DNA from: Cupriavidus sp. P-10
Lineage (GTDB): Bacteria; Pseudomonadota; Gammaproteobacteria; Burkholderiales; Burkholderiaceae
DNA: 64,000 bases
Assembly: GCF_003402535.2 (NCBI RefSeq)
Contig: NZ_AP025171.1
Location: 2,046,001-2,110,000 of the forward strand
Direction of reading: 5' to 3'
Part shown: piece after piece, positions 35,037 to 43,313 of the stretch
Layout: every line of letters starts with the position of its first letter
How positions within the stretch are numbered: the first letter of the stretch is position 1
Made by a program: the position numbers and the translations under genes
The notes under the pieces: model-generated
Databases searched by the model: none
What the model was told of the DNA's origin: nothing
Seen by the model: the letters and a program-made list of their open reading frames with translations, nothing else

Positions 35037-36734
35037 CTACGCGGCTTGACGCTCGCGGAGAATCTGGTCCGCGATCTTTTCTGCCAGCATGATGGTGGGA
35101 ATATTGGTATTGCCTCGCGGAATCGACGGCATGATCGACGCATCGACCACGCGCAGCCCCTCGACGCCAAGCACACGGCCATGCGGGTCGACGACCGCAT
35201 CAGGATCGTCGGATCGCCCCATCCGGCATGTACCGACGGGGTGATAAACACCCGTCACCTCTCGCCGCACGAACTCCACCAACGCTTCCTGGTTGTTCGA
35301 CAGGGCCTCCAGGTCGACGGCTTCGCCAGTCATGCGAGCCAGCAGGCGATCCGCAACCGACAGCGGCAGCGCATCAAGTACCGCTGCAAAGGCGGCGGCC
35401 TGTAACGCATTCTTCCGCGTATAGGTATTCCACTTGCGGATCCGATCGCCTAGTCGTACAACGAACGGCTTCCCGATGTGCGGGGCAACGTAAGACGAGC
35501 GCAACACACGGAAGGTCTGGCGCAGGCCGACTGCGAGGCGTTGCATGTCGCGCGCATGGTCACCGAATCCAAACTCGACGATAGGCTCGCGATCGGGATC
35601 CTGCGGCGCCAGGCGCACGGTGCCAGTTCCTTCCGGCTTTAGAAGCACCGCATTCAGGCTCGCCAAGCGGTTCCCCATCGCATTCCATGAGGTCTTGCTT
35701 TGGATGTTGACGTACAGGTCCGATGCCGGTGCCCCCGGCAACCCGGACGACAGGCGCATACAAGTTGTCGGATGCGTACGCAGTGTTTGCTGTTGGCGAA
35801 ATCCACGCGGGAGAATCGCACCGACGAACAATGCCGCATGGTTCTGCAGGTTTTTCCCCACCCCGGGGCGATTGACGAGCACCGGGATGCGAAGATCCTG
35901 CAATTCCTTTGCGTCGCCGATACCAGCGCGCTGCAACATCGCAGGCGAATGGATCGCGCCGGCCGACAGAATCACCTCCCGCGCTTGATAAACGACGGTC
36001 TGTCCCTCGGCGACGACGACGACTCCCGTGGCGCGCCGTGCTTCAAAGATCAGCGAGCGAACAAACGTGTTCGACAGAATCTTCAGGTTCGGTCGCTGGC
36101 GCACAACCTGTGTCAGATAGCCGGAGGCAGTGGTCACACGGCCAGCCTCGGTATTACTGATCGGCGTCATGCCAAAGCCGTCACGGAAATCGGCGTTCAT
36201 ATCCGCGACGAAAGGCATGCCGGCGCCCTGTGCGTATTGCTCAATGGCGCGCGTCAGCGGCGGCCATTGTTCGCGCGGGACACGACGAATCGGGATCGGC
36301 CCACCCGAACCATGCGCTTCGCCGTTGAAATCCTGGTCCGCTTCCAACTTGCGGAAGTAAGGCAAGACATCGTCCCACGACCACCCGCGCGCCCCGGCAG
36401 CTTCCCATTCCTGGTAATCCTCCGCTGTGCCGCGGAAGGCAACCATGCCCGCAACGCAGGATCCCCCGCCCATGACTTGCGCCTGCGGAAACTTGACAGC
36501 GCTACCGGCCGACCTGTTCCGCCAATACGCTTTGACGTCAGGCCAGAAGTACGAAGCGTTGTATGAAGACAGTGGATAGGGATCCCGAATGTCTGCCGGC
36601 TCGTTGCCGGGCGGGTTCGCTTTCCCCGCCTCTACCAACAGAACCGTGCAATTCGGATTGGCCGAAAGCCGGCTAGCCAGTACACAGCCAGCCGATCCCG
36701 CGCCCACGATGATGTAGTCGTACTTGGTTTCCAT
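35037..36734 (-). CDS. GMC-family FAD-dependent oxidoreductase
   Basis: A 565-residue GMC enzyme: FAD motif YIIVGAGSAGCVLASRLSAN, a QVMGGGSCVAGMVAFRGTAE region where the usual GGSSxIN is GGGSCVAG, second signature GAIHSPAMLQRAGIGD, and active-site His in VYHPVGTCRMG with Asn in RGNTNIPTIML. ATG 36734 is used because the FAD motif then starts five residues in. The predicted reaction is alcohol to aldehyde. It follows the Asp-box protein by 48 bp and precedes the SDR by 23 bp, in the operon that begins near the palindrome at 38055. Confidence 0.92.
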   Translation of the reverse strand: METKYDYIIVGAGSAGCVLASRLSANPNCTVLLVEAGKANPPGNEPADIRDPYPLSSYNASYFWPDVKAYWRNRSAGSAVKFPQAQVMGGGSCVAGMVAFRGTAEDYQEWEAAGARGWSWDDVLPYFRKLEADQDFNGEAHGSGGPIPIRRVPREQWPPLTRAIEQYAQGAGMPFVADMNADFRDGFGMTPISNTEAGRVTTASGYLTQVVRQRPNLKILSNTFVRSLIFEARRATGVVVVAEGQTVVYQAREVILSAGAIHSPAMLQRAGIGDAKELQDLRIPVLVNRPGVGKNLQNHAALFVGAILPRGFRQQQTLRTHPTTCMRLSSGLPGAPASDLYVNIQSKTSWNAMGNRLASLNAVLLKPEGTGTVRLAPQDPDREPIVEFGFGDHARDMQRLAVGLRQTFRVLRSSYVAPHIGKPFVVRLGDRIRKWNTYTRKNALQAAAFAAVLDALPLSVADRLLARMTGEAVDLEALSNNQEALVEFVRREVTGVYHPVGTCRMGRSDDPDAVVDPHGRVLGVEGLRVVDASIMPSIPRGNTNIPTIMLAEKIADQILRERQAA

Positions 36735-36782
36735 GGATTTCCGCTCTGCCACGCCGCCCCCCTTCTTCGACAGGGTGCTGGC

Positions 36783-37892
36783 TCAGGCCTCCAACACGAT
36801 CTTCGGCGCGATGGGCCGGGTTATCGAATGCGGGGCACCCCGCGTGCCTTTGGGAACTGCGCGCCAATGCAGGGCGCGAATCTCGCCGAACTCGTGCGGC
36901 AACCGTACCCAGGAGTCCCCGCCATCGACGCTCCGGAATAGCTGGCCGAGGTTCGTACAGACAAACATCAGGGAAGGATTCGACGGATGGACGGAAATGC
37001 ACCACACCGTGCTATTCACATCGCCAGGCAGTTCCAAGCGCTCCCAAGTGTCACCACCGTCCCTGCTGCGCAACAGTCGTCCATCGTTGCCGGGAGGCCC
37101 GTTTCCGTTAGCGAGGAACACCGTCGACGGATCATCCGGACGCACCACGACGCCACGGCCGTATTGCCACGGTGAATCGAGTTCCACGAAGCGCCACGTC
37201 TCACCCTGGTCTTCACTGACATGCAAGCCGCGATTAGTGGTCGCCAGTACGCGCGGCACCCCTTCCCGCGTTTTGGTCACCGCAATACCATGGACGTCGC
37301 CCGAAATCAGGCCGTTGGTCAGCAGACGCCAGGTAACTCCCCGATCGTCGCTTCGGTAAATGCCACCGATCTCTACCGTTGCCCAGAGCGTATCTTCGGC
37401 AAACGGGTCGAACAGCAGTTGTGTCACCCGCGTCGGTCCCATGTTGACTTCAGAGAACTGGGCAATCCCCGGCGCATTCAATTGACTCCATGTCACGCCA
37501 CCGTCTTGCGAGCGGTAAAGCCCCGCGGGGCGCGTCCCGGCAAACAGCGTATTGGGATCCTTCGGATCATGAACAATGGCCCATACGTCACTCAGCTCGG
37601 TGGAGATATGTTCCCAGCGCGCAGTGGTCTCGCTCCACTGATACACACCATCGTCCGCGCCCGCGTGCAGGGATGCGGGAGTTGCGTCGTGGCTGCTGAT
37701 GGCCCACACCCGAGCTTCCAGATACATCCCCGAATGGCTGTTCGGATGCACCCAGGTCATTCCCAGGTCATCGCTGAACCATGCCGAGTGGCCTGCGGTG
37801 CCGGCATAAACGTGAATCTCGCCGCAATCCGCATCCGGACTCCCGGTCCAGTGCAGGCGACTTACTTTGTCTGATGTCATATACGGCCTCAT
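36783..37892 (-). CDS. Asp-box (BNR) repeat beta-propeller protein, sialidase/VPS10-like fold
   Basis: A 369-residue protein with at least six Asp-box repeats of pattern S-x-D-x-G-x-T-W: SDDLGMTW, SQDGGVTW, SDDRGVTW, SEDQGETW, SRDGGDTW and SVDGGDSW. This fits a six- or seven-bladed propeller like WD40/YVTN/BNR-repeat proteins. No sialidase FRIP motif or Arg triad is evident, and no signal peptide is seen from ATG 37892; a longer frame from 38036 adds an unlikely cysteine- and arginine-rich leader. The role is unknown; it is the first gene after the operator at 38055 in a catabolic operon, so it may be a scaffold or a lactonase-like enzyme. A half-site copy of the palindrome lies at 37912. Confidence 0.85.
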   Translation of the reverse strand: MRPYMTSDKVSRLHWTGSPDADCGEIHVYAGTAGHSAWFSDDLGMTWVHPNSHSGMYLEARVWAISSHDATPASLHAGADDGVYQWSETTARWEHISTELSDVWAIVHDPKDPNTLFAGTRPAGLYRSQDGGVTWSQLNAPGIAQFSEVNMGPTRVTQLLFDPFAEDTLWATVEIGGIYRSDDRGVTWRLLTNGLISGDVHGIAVTKTREGVPRVLATTNRGLHVSEDQGETWRFVELDSPWQYGRGVVVRPDDPSTVFLANGNGPPGNDGRLLRSRDGGDTWERLELPGDVNSTVWCISVHPSNPSLMFVCTNLGQLFRSVDGGDSWVRLPHEFGEIRALHWRAVPKGTRGAPHSITRPIAPKIVLEA

Positions 37893-38054
37893 GGGAAGGT
37901 TTAGAAGATTGTCTCGTATGGTGACACTTTGTGCAAGACGATTTTTTGCAAGGGGCTGGGATGAGAAGCGCCATACGCACCATGGGCGCAGCAGATGGCG
38001 TCCGCGCGGGCGGCATGTCGAGAATAAGCCGCGCACCTTCGGATAATCACGTTA

Positions 38055-38069
38055 TCCCGTATTTCGGGA
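38055..38069. promoter_or_regulatory. Regulon palindrome copy 5
   Basis: TCCCGTATTTCGGGA, perfect TCCCG/CGGGA arms. It lies in the 240-bp divergent region between the Asp-box operon (leftward) and the BKACE operon (rightward, 63 bp to its start), so it could control both. A weak extra half-site TCTCGTA lies at 37912. Confidence 0.78.
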
Positions 38070-38132
38070 CTTCTTGACTTCGTCGGTGCTGGCACAGACA
38101 ATGTTCTCGACAACCCTCACAGGAGAAATACC

Positions 38133-39014
38133 TTGCAGCAGCCCGTTATCCTTACGTGCGCCGTTACCGGCGGCGACGATACCGCTGGACGTTTCCCCGC
38201 CGTCCCCGTCACCCCCCAACAGATCGCCGTTGCCGCCATCGAGGCCTGCAAGGCAGGTGCAGCCATCGCCCACATTCACGTACGCGACCCCCAAACCGGA
38301 AAGCCCAGCATGGCAACCGAGCTGTATCGGGAAGTGGTGGAGCGAATTCGCGACAGCGGCAGCCCGGTCATCATCAATCTGACCACGGGCCCCGGCGCCC
38401 GCTTCGTTCCCAGCAACGTCGAAACCAACCGGGCCGAGCCCAGCTCCAACCTTCGTCCGCCGGCTGAACGCGTTCAGCACATTCTTGAGCTGAAGCCCGA
38501 GATCTGTAGCCTGGACATGGGCTCGCTGAACTTCGGCAAAGGCGCGCTCATCAACGTGCCGGCACACGTCGAAATCATCGCCGCCGCGATCCGTGAAGCA
38601 GGCGTGAAGCCGGAGCTCGAAGTCTTCGACAGCGGCCACATCGCACTGTCTGTTGACATGATTCGTCGCGGCCTGCTGGATCCGAAGCCGCTCTTTCAGA
38701 TGGTCACGGGGGTGCCGTGGGGCGCGCCGGCGAACAGCGAGGTGCTGGCGGCGATGAAGAGCCTGCTGCCTGTCGGCTCGCCGTGGGCTGCGTTCGGTGT
38801 GGGCCGCTCGCAGTTCCCCATGGTGGCGCAGGCGTTCCTGCTCGGCGGCCATATCCGTGTCGGGCTGGAGGACAATCTCTACATTGCCAAGGGTGAACTC
38901 GCGCCGGACAACGCCTCGCTGGTTCGCAAGGCCGCAACGATCATCGATCTGCTGGGGAGCCGCCTCGCCACCCCGGCCGAAGCCCGCGACCTGCTCGGAC
39001 TTCCTCAGCAATGA
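38133..39014 (+). CDS. BKACE-family beta-keto acid cleavage enzyme (DUF849, 3-keto-5-aminohexanoate cleavage-like)
   Basis: A 293-residue DUF849/BKACE TIM barrel. These Zn enzymes condense a beta-keto acid with acetyl-CoA and split it to acetoacetate plus a new acyl-CoA. Visible hallmarks are VILTCAVTGG at the start, the zinc motif AAIAHIHVRDPQTGKPS, PVIINLTTGPGARF, PEICSLDMGSLNFG, LEVFDSGHIALS and MVTGVPWGAPA. The start codon is TTG 38133, supported by AGGAGA 38121-38126. It is the first gene of a four-gene rightward cassette and overlaps the next gene by four bases (ATGA). It predicts a beta-keto acid intermediate in the pathway. Confidence 0.92.
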   Translation: MQQPVILTCAVTGGDDTAGRFPAVPVTPQQIAVAAIEACKAGAAIAHIHVRDPQTGKPSMATELYREVVERIRDSGSPVIINLTTGPGARFVPSNVETNRAEPSSNLRPPAERVQHILELKPEICSLDMGSLNFGKGALINVPAHVEIIAAAIREAGVKPELEVFDSGHIALSVDMIRRGLLDPKPLFQMVTGVPWGAPANSEVLAAMKSLLPVGSPWAAFGVGRSQFPMVAQAFLLGGHIRVGLEDNLYIAKGELAPDNASLVRKAATIIDLLGSRLATPAEARDLLGLPQQ

Positions 39015-39874
39015 GCGCCAGCAGCTTGATTGTCGGGTGCGTGCAGGTCAACCCAGGCGATGACCGGAAGGTCAACATCGAGAACGCCTCCGCGGCGGTC
39101 TGCACCGCAGTGCGCCGCGGCGCCTCTCTCGTCGTATTGCCGGAATATTTCAGCTTCCTGCACGCCAGCGGGCGCGCCATGCGCGGCAATGCGCTGCGCG
39201 AGGAAGAGGAACCCACCCTTTCTCACTTCCGCACGCTTGCCAAGGAGCAAGGCGCCTGGATCCTGCTGGGGTCGATTGCCACGGCAATCGATGACGACAG
39301 GCTCGCCAACCGCTCGTTCCTGATCTCGGCAGATGGCGATATCGTTGCTCGCTATGACAAGATTCATATGTTCGATGCAACCCTGCCAGGCGGAAGGGTG
39401 ATCAACGAGTCCTCCAGCTATCGCCCCGGCAACGAGGCGGTGGTCGCCAGCACGCCCTGGGCACACCTCGGCTTGTCCATCTGCTACGACGTACGGTTTC
39501 CCGCGTTGTATCGCGCGTTGTCGCAAGCCGGGGCGGAACTGCTGGCAGTTCCCGCTGCTTTCACCAAGGCGACCGGTACGCTGCATTGGAAAGCCCTGCT
39601 CCAAGCTCGCGCAATTGAAAACGGCGCTTATGTGGTGGCCGCCGCAACCTGCGGCGAGCACCCTGGCGGGCACCAGACGTACGGGCATGCCATGATCATT
39701 GACCCCAATGGTCAGGTTGTCGCCGAGGCAGGTGATGAACCCGAGGTTCTCTGCGCACCAATTGATCTGTCCTTGGTACACACAGCGCGTTCGCGTATCC
39801 CCTCGTTGCAACATGATCGCGAGTTTGACCTGCAGCGCCCCACCGGGAACAAGGAGCACCATGACACGGTTTGA
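39011..39874 (+). CDS. Nitrilase-superfamily amidase (Nit1/Nit2, omega-amidase-like)
   Basis: A 287-residue carbon-nitrogen hydrolase with the full Glu-Lys-Cys triad: Glu45 (VVLPEYFSF), Lys117 (YDKIHMFD) and Cys158 (LSICYDVRFP). The DKIHMFD and CYDVRFP sequences are typical of the Nit1/Nit2 branch (deaminated glutathione amidase, omega-amidase), so an amide of a short dicarboxylate is a better guess than a nitrile. Translation is coupled to the BKACE gene by an ATGA overlap and it overlaps the CMD gene by 14 bp, so the three proteins are made together. An amide-containing substrate or intermediate is implied. Confidence 0.92.
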   Translation: MSASSLIVGCVQVNPGDDRKVNIENASAAVCTAVRRGASLVVLPEYFSFLHASGRAMRGNALREEEEPTLSHFRTLAKEQGAWILLGSIATAIDDDRLANRSFLISADGDIVARYDKIHMFDATLPGGRVINESSSYRPGNEAVVASTPWAHLGLSICYDVRFPALYRALSQAGAELLAVPAAFTKATGTLHWKALLQARAIENGAYVVAAATCGEHPGGHQTYGHAMIIDPNGQVVAEAGDEPEVLCAPIDLSLVHTARSRIPSLQHDREFDLQRPTGNKEHHDTV

Positions 39875-40415
39875 AATTCTCGAGCGCGAAGAAATGTCCG
39901 AGCGGCAGCGCGAAGTTGCCGACGCCATCGCAAGCGGCCCGCGTGGTGCATTGAAGGGCCCTTTCCTTGCGTTGATCCACAATCCCGAACTGGCCGCCCG
40001 CGTTCAGGCGCTCGGTGAACATCTTCGCTATGGCACCGGCCTGTCACAGGCCCTGGTCGAGATCGCCATCCTGGTCACGGCCCGGCGTTGGAGTTGCGAC
40101 TATGAATGGGCCGCGCATTCGCGCATTGCCCGGGAGGCGGGGCTGCGTGAAGGGATCATTAGCGCAATTGCAGTGCGCGCACGCCCGCAAGACCTATCCG
40201 CGGACGAGGCACTGCTCCACGACTTTGCCATTGAGACGGTGTGGAACGGCGAGCCCTCGGACGCCTCCTTCGACGCGGTGGTAGCGCGATTCGGCCGTGC
40301 GACGGCACTGGACCTGCTTTCGGTGTGCGGATATTACTCGCTACTAGCCTTTGTTCTGAACGCGGCCAAGCTGCCCTTGCCGCCGGGCTCTACAGCACTG
40401 GCGTCCATTTCCTGA
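39861..40415 (+). CDS. Carboxymuconolactone decarboxylase (CMD) family protein
   Basis: A 184-residue CMD-like helical protein: GPFLALIHNPELAARVQALG, LRYGTGLSQALVEIAILVTA, EWAAHSRIAREAGLREGIIS with the conserved His, and VARFGRATALDLLSVCGYYS. There is no AhpD CxxC, so decarboxylase or lactonase-like activity is more likely than peroxidase activity. ATG 39861 follows AAGGAG at 39851-39856, which fixes the start despite the upstream open frame. It overlaps the amidase gene. In annotated genomes such proteins occur beside nitrilases and BKACE enzymes, but the substrate is unknown. Confidence 0.88.
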   Translation: MTRFEILEREEMSERQREVADAIASGPRGALKGPFLALIHNPELAARVQALGEHLRYGTGLSQALVEIAILVTARRWSCDYEWAAHSRIAREAGLREGIISAIAVRARPQDLSADEALLHDFAIETVWNGEPSDASFDAVVARFGRATALDLLSVCGYYSLLAFVLNAAKLPLPPGSTALASIS

Positions 40416-40528
40416 AGAGCATCGCGACGAGGCGAGCGTGACGGTGTACAACTTAGTGCTTGAACAGTCTTTACCGGAATATGGCGCACAATTGGCGCCG
40501 AAATGGCAGACGAAAGACAGTAGAAACG

Positions 40529-41893
40529 ATGGCTGAACCAAGTAATGCGCAGGGCGCAACGGAAGTACTTGCGCACTTTATCCAAGAATTGCATTTCGCC
40601 GCCCTCCCCGAATCGACGCGTCATGCCGCGCGTCGGGCATTGGTCAATATTATTGGCTGCTGCCTGAGCGGCGCACGGCACGAAATCGTCGACATTACGG
40701 CGCGCTCGCTCTTGCCTTTTGGCGGTAAGGAAACTTCCAGCCTGGTTGGCCGGGGCGAGCGAACGGACGCGCTTACTGCAGCACTGCTAAACTGCCTGAG
40801 TTCCGCCGCGTACTCGTTTGACGACACGCACGCCGAAACGATTCTCCATCCAAGCGGCGCCGTCACGGCTGCGCTATTAAGCCTCGCGGAGCAGCAACCG
40901 ATGAGCGGGCCGGAGTTCATGGTTTCCTTCGTCGTAGGCGTGGACATCGCATCCAGACTGAGCAAAGCCGTTTCTACGCCGCCGGCAACGGCAGACATCG
41001 GTTGGTCCCAGACCGGGATTGCCGCAGGGATCGGTGCTGCGGCGGCAGCGTCCCGGGCACTGCGATTGGGACCTGAAGCGACAGTCGCAGCGCTCGGTAT
41101 TGCCGCGCTCCAGGCATCGGGCCTACGAGTAGCGCATGGGACCATGGCCGCCACCCTGATCTTCGGGCATGCCGCTCAGTGCGGGCTGCGCGCTGCGTTG
41201 CTCGCACGAGATGGTATTACGGCCCCCTCCTCACCGCTTGAAGGCAAACACGGTTTCGCCAGTCTCTTCGCCAATCGCGCACACCTGCCGTACCTCACCG
41301 ACTCCCTCGGTGAGCAATTCGAAGTCGAAGCTCTTACCTTCAAGCCCTACCCATCCGGGATTGTGATTCACCCGGCAGTGGATGCGGCACTGGAATGGTA
41401 TCGGACTGCGCGTGAGGAAAGCACTGCCATCGACGAGATCCGCTTGCACGCGCACCCCAGCGCCCTCGCGCTGGGGTCGCGACGACATCCGGCTAATCCT
41501 CTTGAAGCCAAGGTCAGCTTGTGCCATTGGATCGCCGCCGCGCTCCGGTATGGTCGCGCAAGCCTTGCCGAGGTGGGAGAATCGGTGATCGCGGAACCTG
41601 AAGTCGGCCGACTTCGCGACATCATCGAACTCGTCGACGACCCAACCCAGACAGCAGAGAGCGCGTTGCTGACAGTCACCGAACGGGATGTCCCGCCGAG
41701 GACGATTTCGATCGAACATTGCAAAGGCAGCATCGCCAACCCGATGACCGACGAAGACCTTACCGAGAAATTCCGCGGCCAGGCTCACTTGAGCTTGTCA
41801 GCGCAACGTACGGCGGAATTGCTCGAAAACTGCTGGCGAGTCGACCAACTTGCCGATGTGGCTTCTCTGCTGCCCTTGACACTGCCGGCGTGA
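40529..41893 (+). CDS. MmgE/PrpD family protein (divergent copy)
   Basis: A 454-residue MmgE/PrpD protein: VLAHFIQELHFAALPESTRH, RRALVNIIGCCLSGARHEIV, SSAAYSFDDTHAETILHPSG with Asp pair and His, and FKPYPSGIVIHPAVDAALEW where other copies have KPWPVVG.AH.YIHA. It is clearly more distant from the three other intact copies, which resemble each other, so it should have a different substrate. ATG 40529 (MAEPSN) is chosen over upstream starts because it fits the family length; no strong ribosome site is visible. It is the last gene of the BKACE-amidase-CMD-MmgE cassette, 113 bp after CMD and upstream of iclR. Confidence 0.9.
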   Translation: MAEPSNAQGATEVLAHFIQELHFAALPESTRHAARRALVNIIGCCLSGARHEIVDITARSLLPFGGKETSSLVGRGERTDALTAALLNCLSSAAYSFDDTHAETILHPSGAVTAALLSLAEQQPMSGPEFMVSFVVGVDIASRLSKAVSTPPATADIGWSQTGIAAGIGAAAAASRALRLGPEATVAALGIAALQASGLRVAHGTMAATLIFGHAAQCGLRAALLARDGITAPSSPLEGKHGFASLFANRAHLPYLTDSLGEQFEVEALTFKPYPSGIVIHPAVDAALEWYRTAREESTAIDEIRLHAHPSALALGSRRHPANPLEAKVSLCHWIAAALRYGRASLAEVGESVIAEPEVGRLRDIIELVDDPTQTAESALLTVTERDVPPRTISIEHCKGSIANPMTDEDLTEKFRGQAHLSLSAQRTAELLENCWRVDQLADVASLLPLTLPA

Positions 41894-41957
41894 AATGCTT
41901 TGGAAGCAGGTCATGCGGGGCCGCAGGCTGACGGGGCTTTTCAGAATGGTTATAATG

Positions 41958-41972
41958 TTCCGCAGTATGGGA
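41958..41972. promoter_or_regulatory. Regulon palindrome copy 6, in front of the iclR gene
   Basis: TTCCGCAGTATGGGA: two mismatches from consensus in the left arm, right arm TATGGGA identical to copies 1 and 4. It lies 101 bp upstream of the chosen IclR start (35 bp from an alternative GTG), which suggests autoregulation by that protein. Confidence 0.68.
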
Positions 41973-42073
41973 AAATTTCCCGCACCTGATCTTTTCTGAA
42001 TGCAGGGGTGTACCGTCTGAGCACGTTCACCGAGCATTCGGAATCGCCAATCAGCCAATTCCGGATACAAAAC

Positions 42074-42961
42074 ATGGTGAAACGCGCTACGCCGCGAGCA
42101 TCGACCGACGGCGCCGAAGCCAAGGCACCCAAAGCGACCAAAAAGGAAGCGGATTCGCAGAGCAGTTTCGAGCGGATGCTCGGCCTGCTTGACCTTTTCA
42201 CGCATTCAGCGCCGGTTCGTCCGGTAACCGACCTGGTCAGCTACCTGGGCACATCCCGGTCCACATCCTATCGGTACATTAAGGCGCTGCATGCCGCCGG
42301 CCTGATCGAAGCCGTTGCAAACGGCAAGTATGTCCTGGGTCCCCGCATCGTTGAATTCGATCGTCAGATCCGGATGAGCGATCCGCTGTATAAGGGTGGC
42401 GGGCATGTACTCCATTCCCTGATGAAACTCACCGGTCACTCGGCCTTGCTGTGCGGCCTCTACAGCGACTCAGTGATGTGCATTCGGGAAGAGCTGGCCG
42501 AAAACAGCCCGCCGAACCTGTTTTCACGCGGGCAACGCAGGCCATTGTTCTCCGGGGCGGCCTCCAAGGTCATTCTGCCGTATCTCCCGCCACACCGCCT
42601 GCGCAGCATCTTTCAGCAGCATCAGCGCGCGATCGCCCTGGCGGGGCTTGGCACCGATTGGCAGAGCTTCCGTGACAACATGACTGCGATCCGGCGCGAT
42701 GGTTATCTGATGAGCCACGGCGAGTTCAATCCCGGCGTATTCGGCATATCCGCACCGGTATTCAATGCCGATGGCCTGGTTGTGGGCAGCATCGGGATAG
42801 CAGGTGCTGAAGAGAGGCTCGACCGCAAGAAGGTCTCGGCTTACGCTGAAGCGGTGGTCGAAGCGGGCAAGAAGCTTAACGACATTCTCACCGATTCGGA
42901 TGCGGCCCTGGTGAATCCGCCTCGGGCGTACGGTTCAGTCTCGGCCCGAGGTGGGCGCTAG
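42074..42961 (+). CDS. IclR-family transcriptional regulator
   Basis: A 295-residue IclR protein. After a basic, Ala/Lys-rich leader comes the winged HTH: SFERMLGLLDLFTHSAPVRP, TDLVSYLGTSRSTSYRYIKA and GKYVLGPRIVEFDRQI. The effector domain follows (PPNLFSRGQRRPLFSGAASK, ALAGLGTDWQSFRDNMTAIR, GVFGISAPVFNADGLVVGSI). The long N-terminal leader is unusual but not rare. ATG 42074 is used; GTG 42008 is also open. IclR dimers bind palindromes of about 15 bp, and a copy of the regulon palindrome lies in its own promoter, so it is the leading candidate for the regulator of all eight sites. Confidence 0.94.
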   Translation: MVKRATPRASTDGAEAKAPKATKKEADSQSSFERMLGLLDLFTHSAPVRPVTDLVSYLGTSRSTSYRYIKALHAAGLIEAVANGKYVLGPRIVEFDRQIRMSDPLYKGGGHVLHSLMKLTGHSALLCGLYSDSVMCIREELAENSPPNLFSRGQRRPLFSGAASKVILPYLPPHRLRSIFQQHQRAIALAGLGTDWQSFRDNMTAIRRDGYLMSHGEFNPGVFGISAPVFNADGLVVGSIGIAGAEERLDRKKVSAYAEAVVEAGKKLNDILTDSDAALVNPPRAYGSVSARGGR

Positions 42962-43215
42962 CGCCACGAAGTGTAGTCGCGGTGTCCCCGCCCTTGGGCC
43001 AGCTCCGGCTGAGGGAAGCCAAAAACCTGGCCTTCGCCTCGAGGTACTCCCCAAGGCCCTCCCCTTCTCGACGCTTGCCGGATTGCTTGTAGCCCGCCCA
43101 TGGGCGGGCCGGGACTGCTTCCAGCGCCATTCACGCACTCGCCCGGCCCGATTGCCCTTTGCGCAGATCGGTCGTGACCAGGTATCCGTGGCAAACCTAG
43201 CCGCGGGGACGGCGT
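42960..43215 (-). pseudogene. C-terminal remnant of an aldehyde dehydrogenase gene
   Basis: On the minus strand one frame reads GYLVTTDLRKGQSGRASA, a stop, then AVPARPWAGYKQSGKRREGE and GLGEYLEAKA. This is recognisable as the ALDH end (P.GGYKQSG.GREGG...LEEYLE.K). It contains an in-frame stop, lacks upstream sequence and has lost the usual FGGYK phrasing (PWAGYK). It is a decayed fifth ALDH lying tail-to-tail with iclR, further evidence of repeated duplication and loss in this region. Confidence 0.65.
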
Positions 43216-43313
43216 CACAAGTTCAAAGGATCGGGGCGATTGGGTTTCAACCCATTCGCACCCGACATTGATCTGCCCTTAGTGCTTCATTGCGCCGCGT
43301 GCAGCGCCGCCGG

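Noticed and set aside
37912..37926. TCTCGTATGGTGACA as a further regulon palindrome
   Set aside because: Left half-site only; the right arm lacks GGGA.
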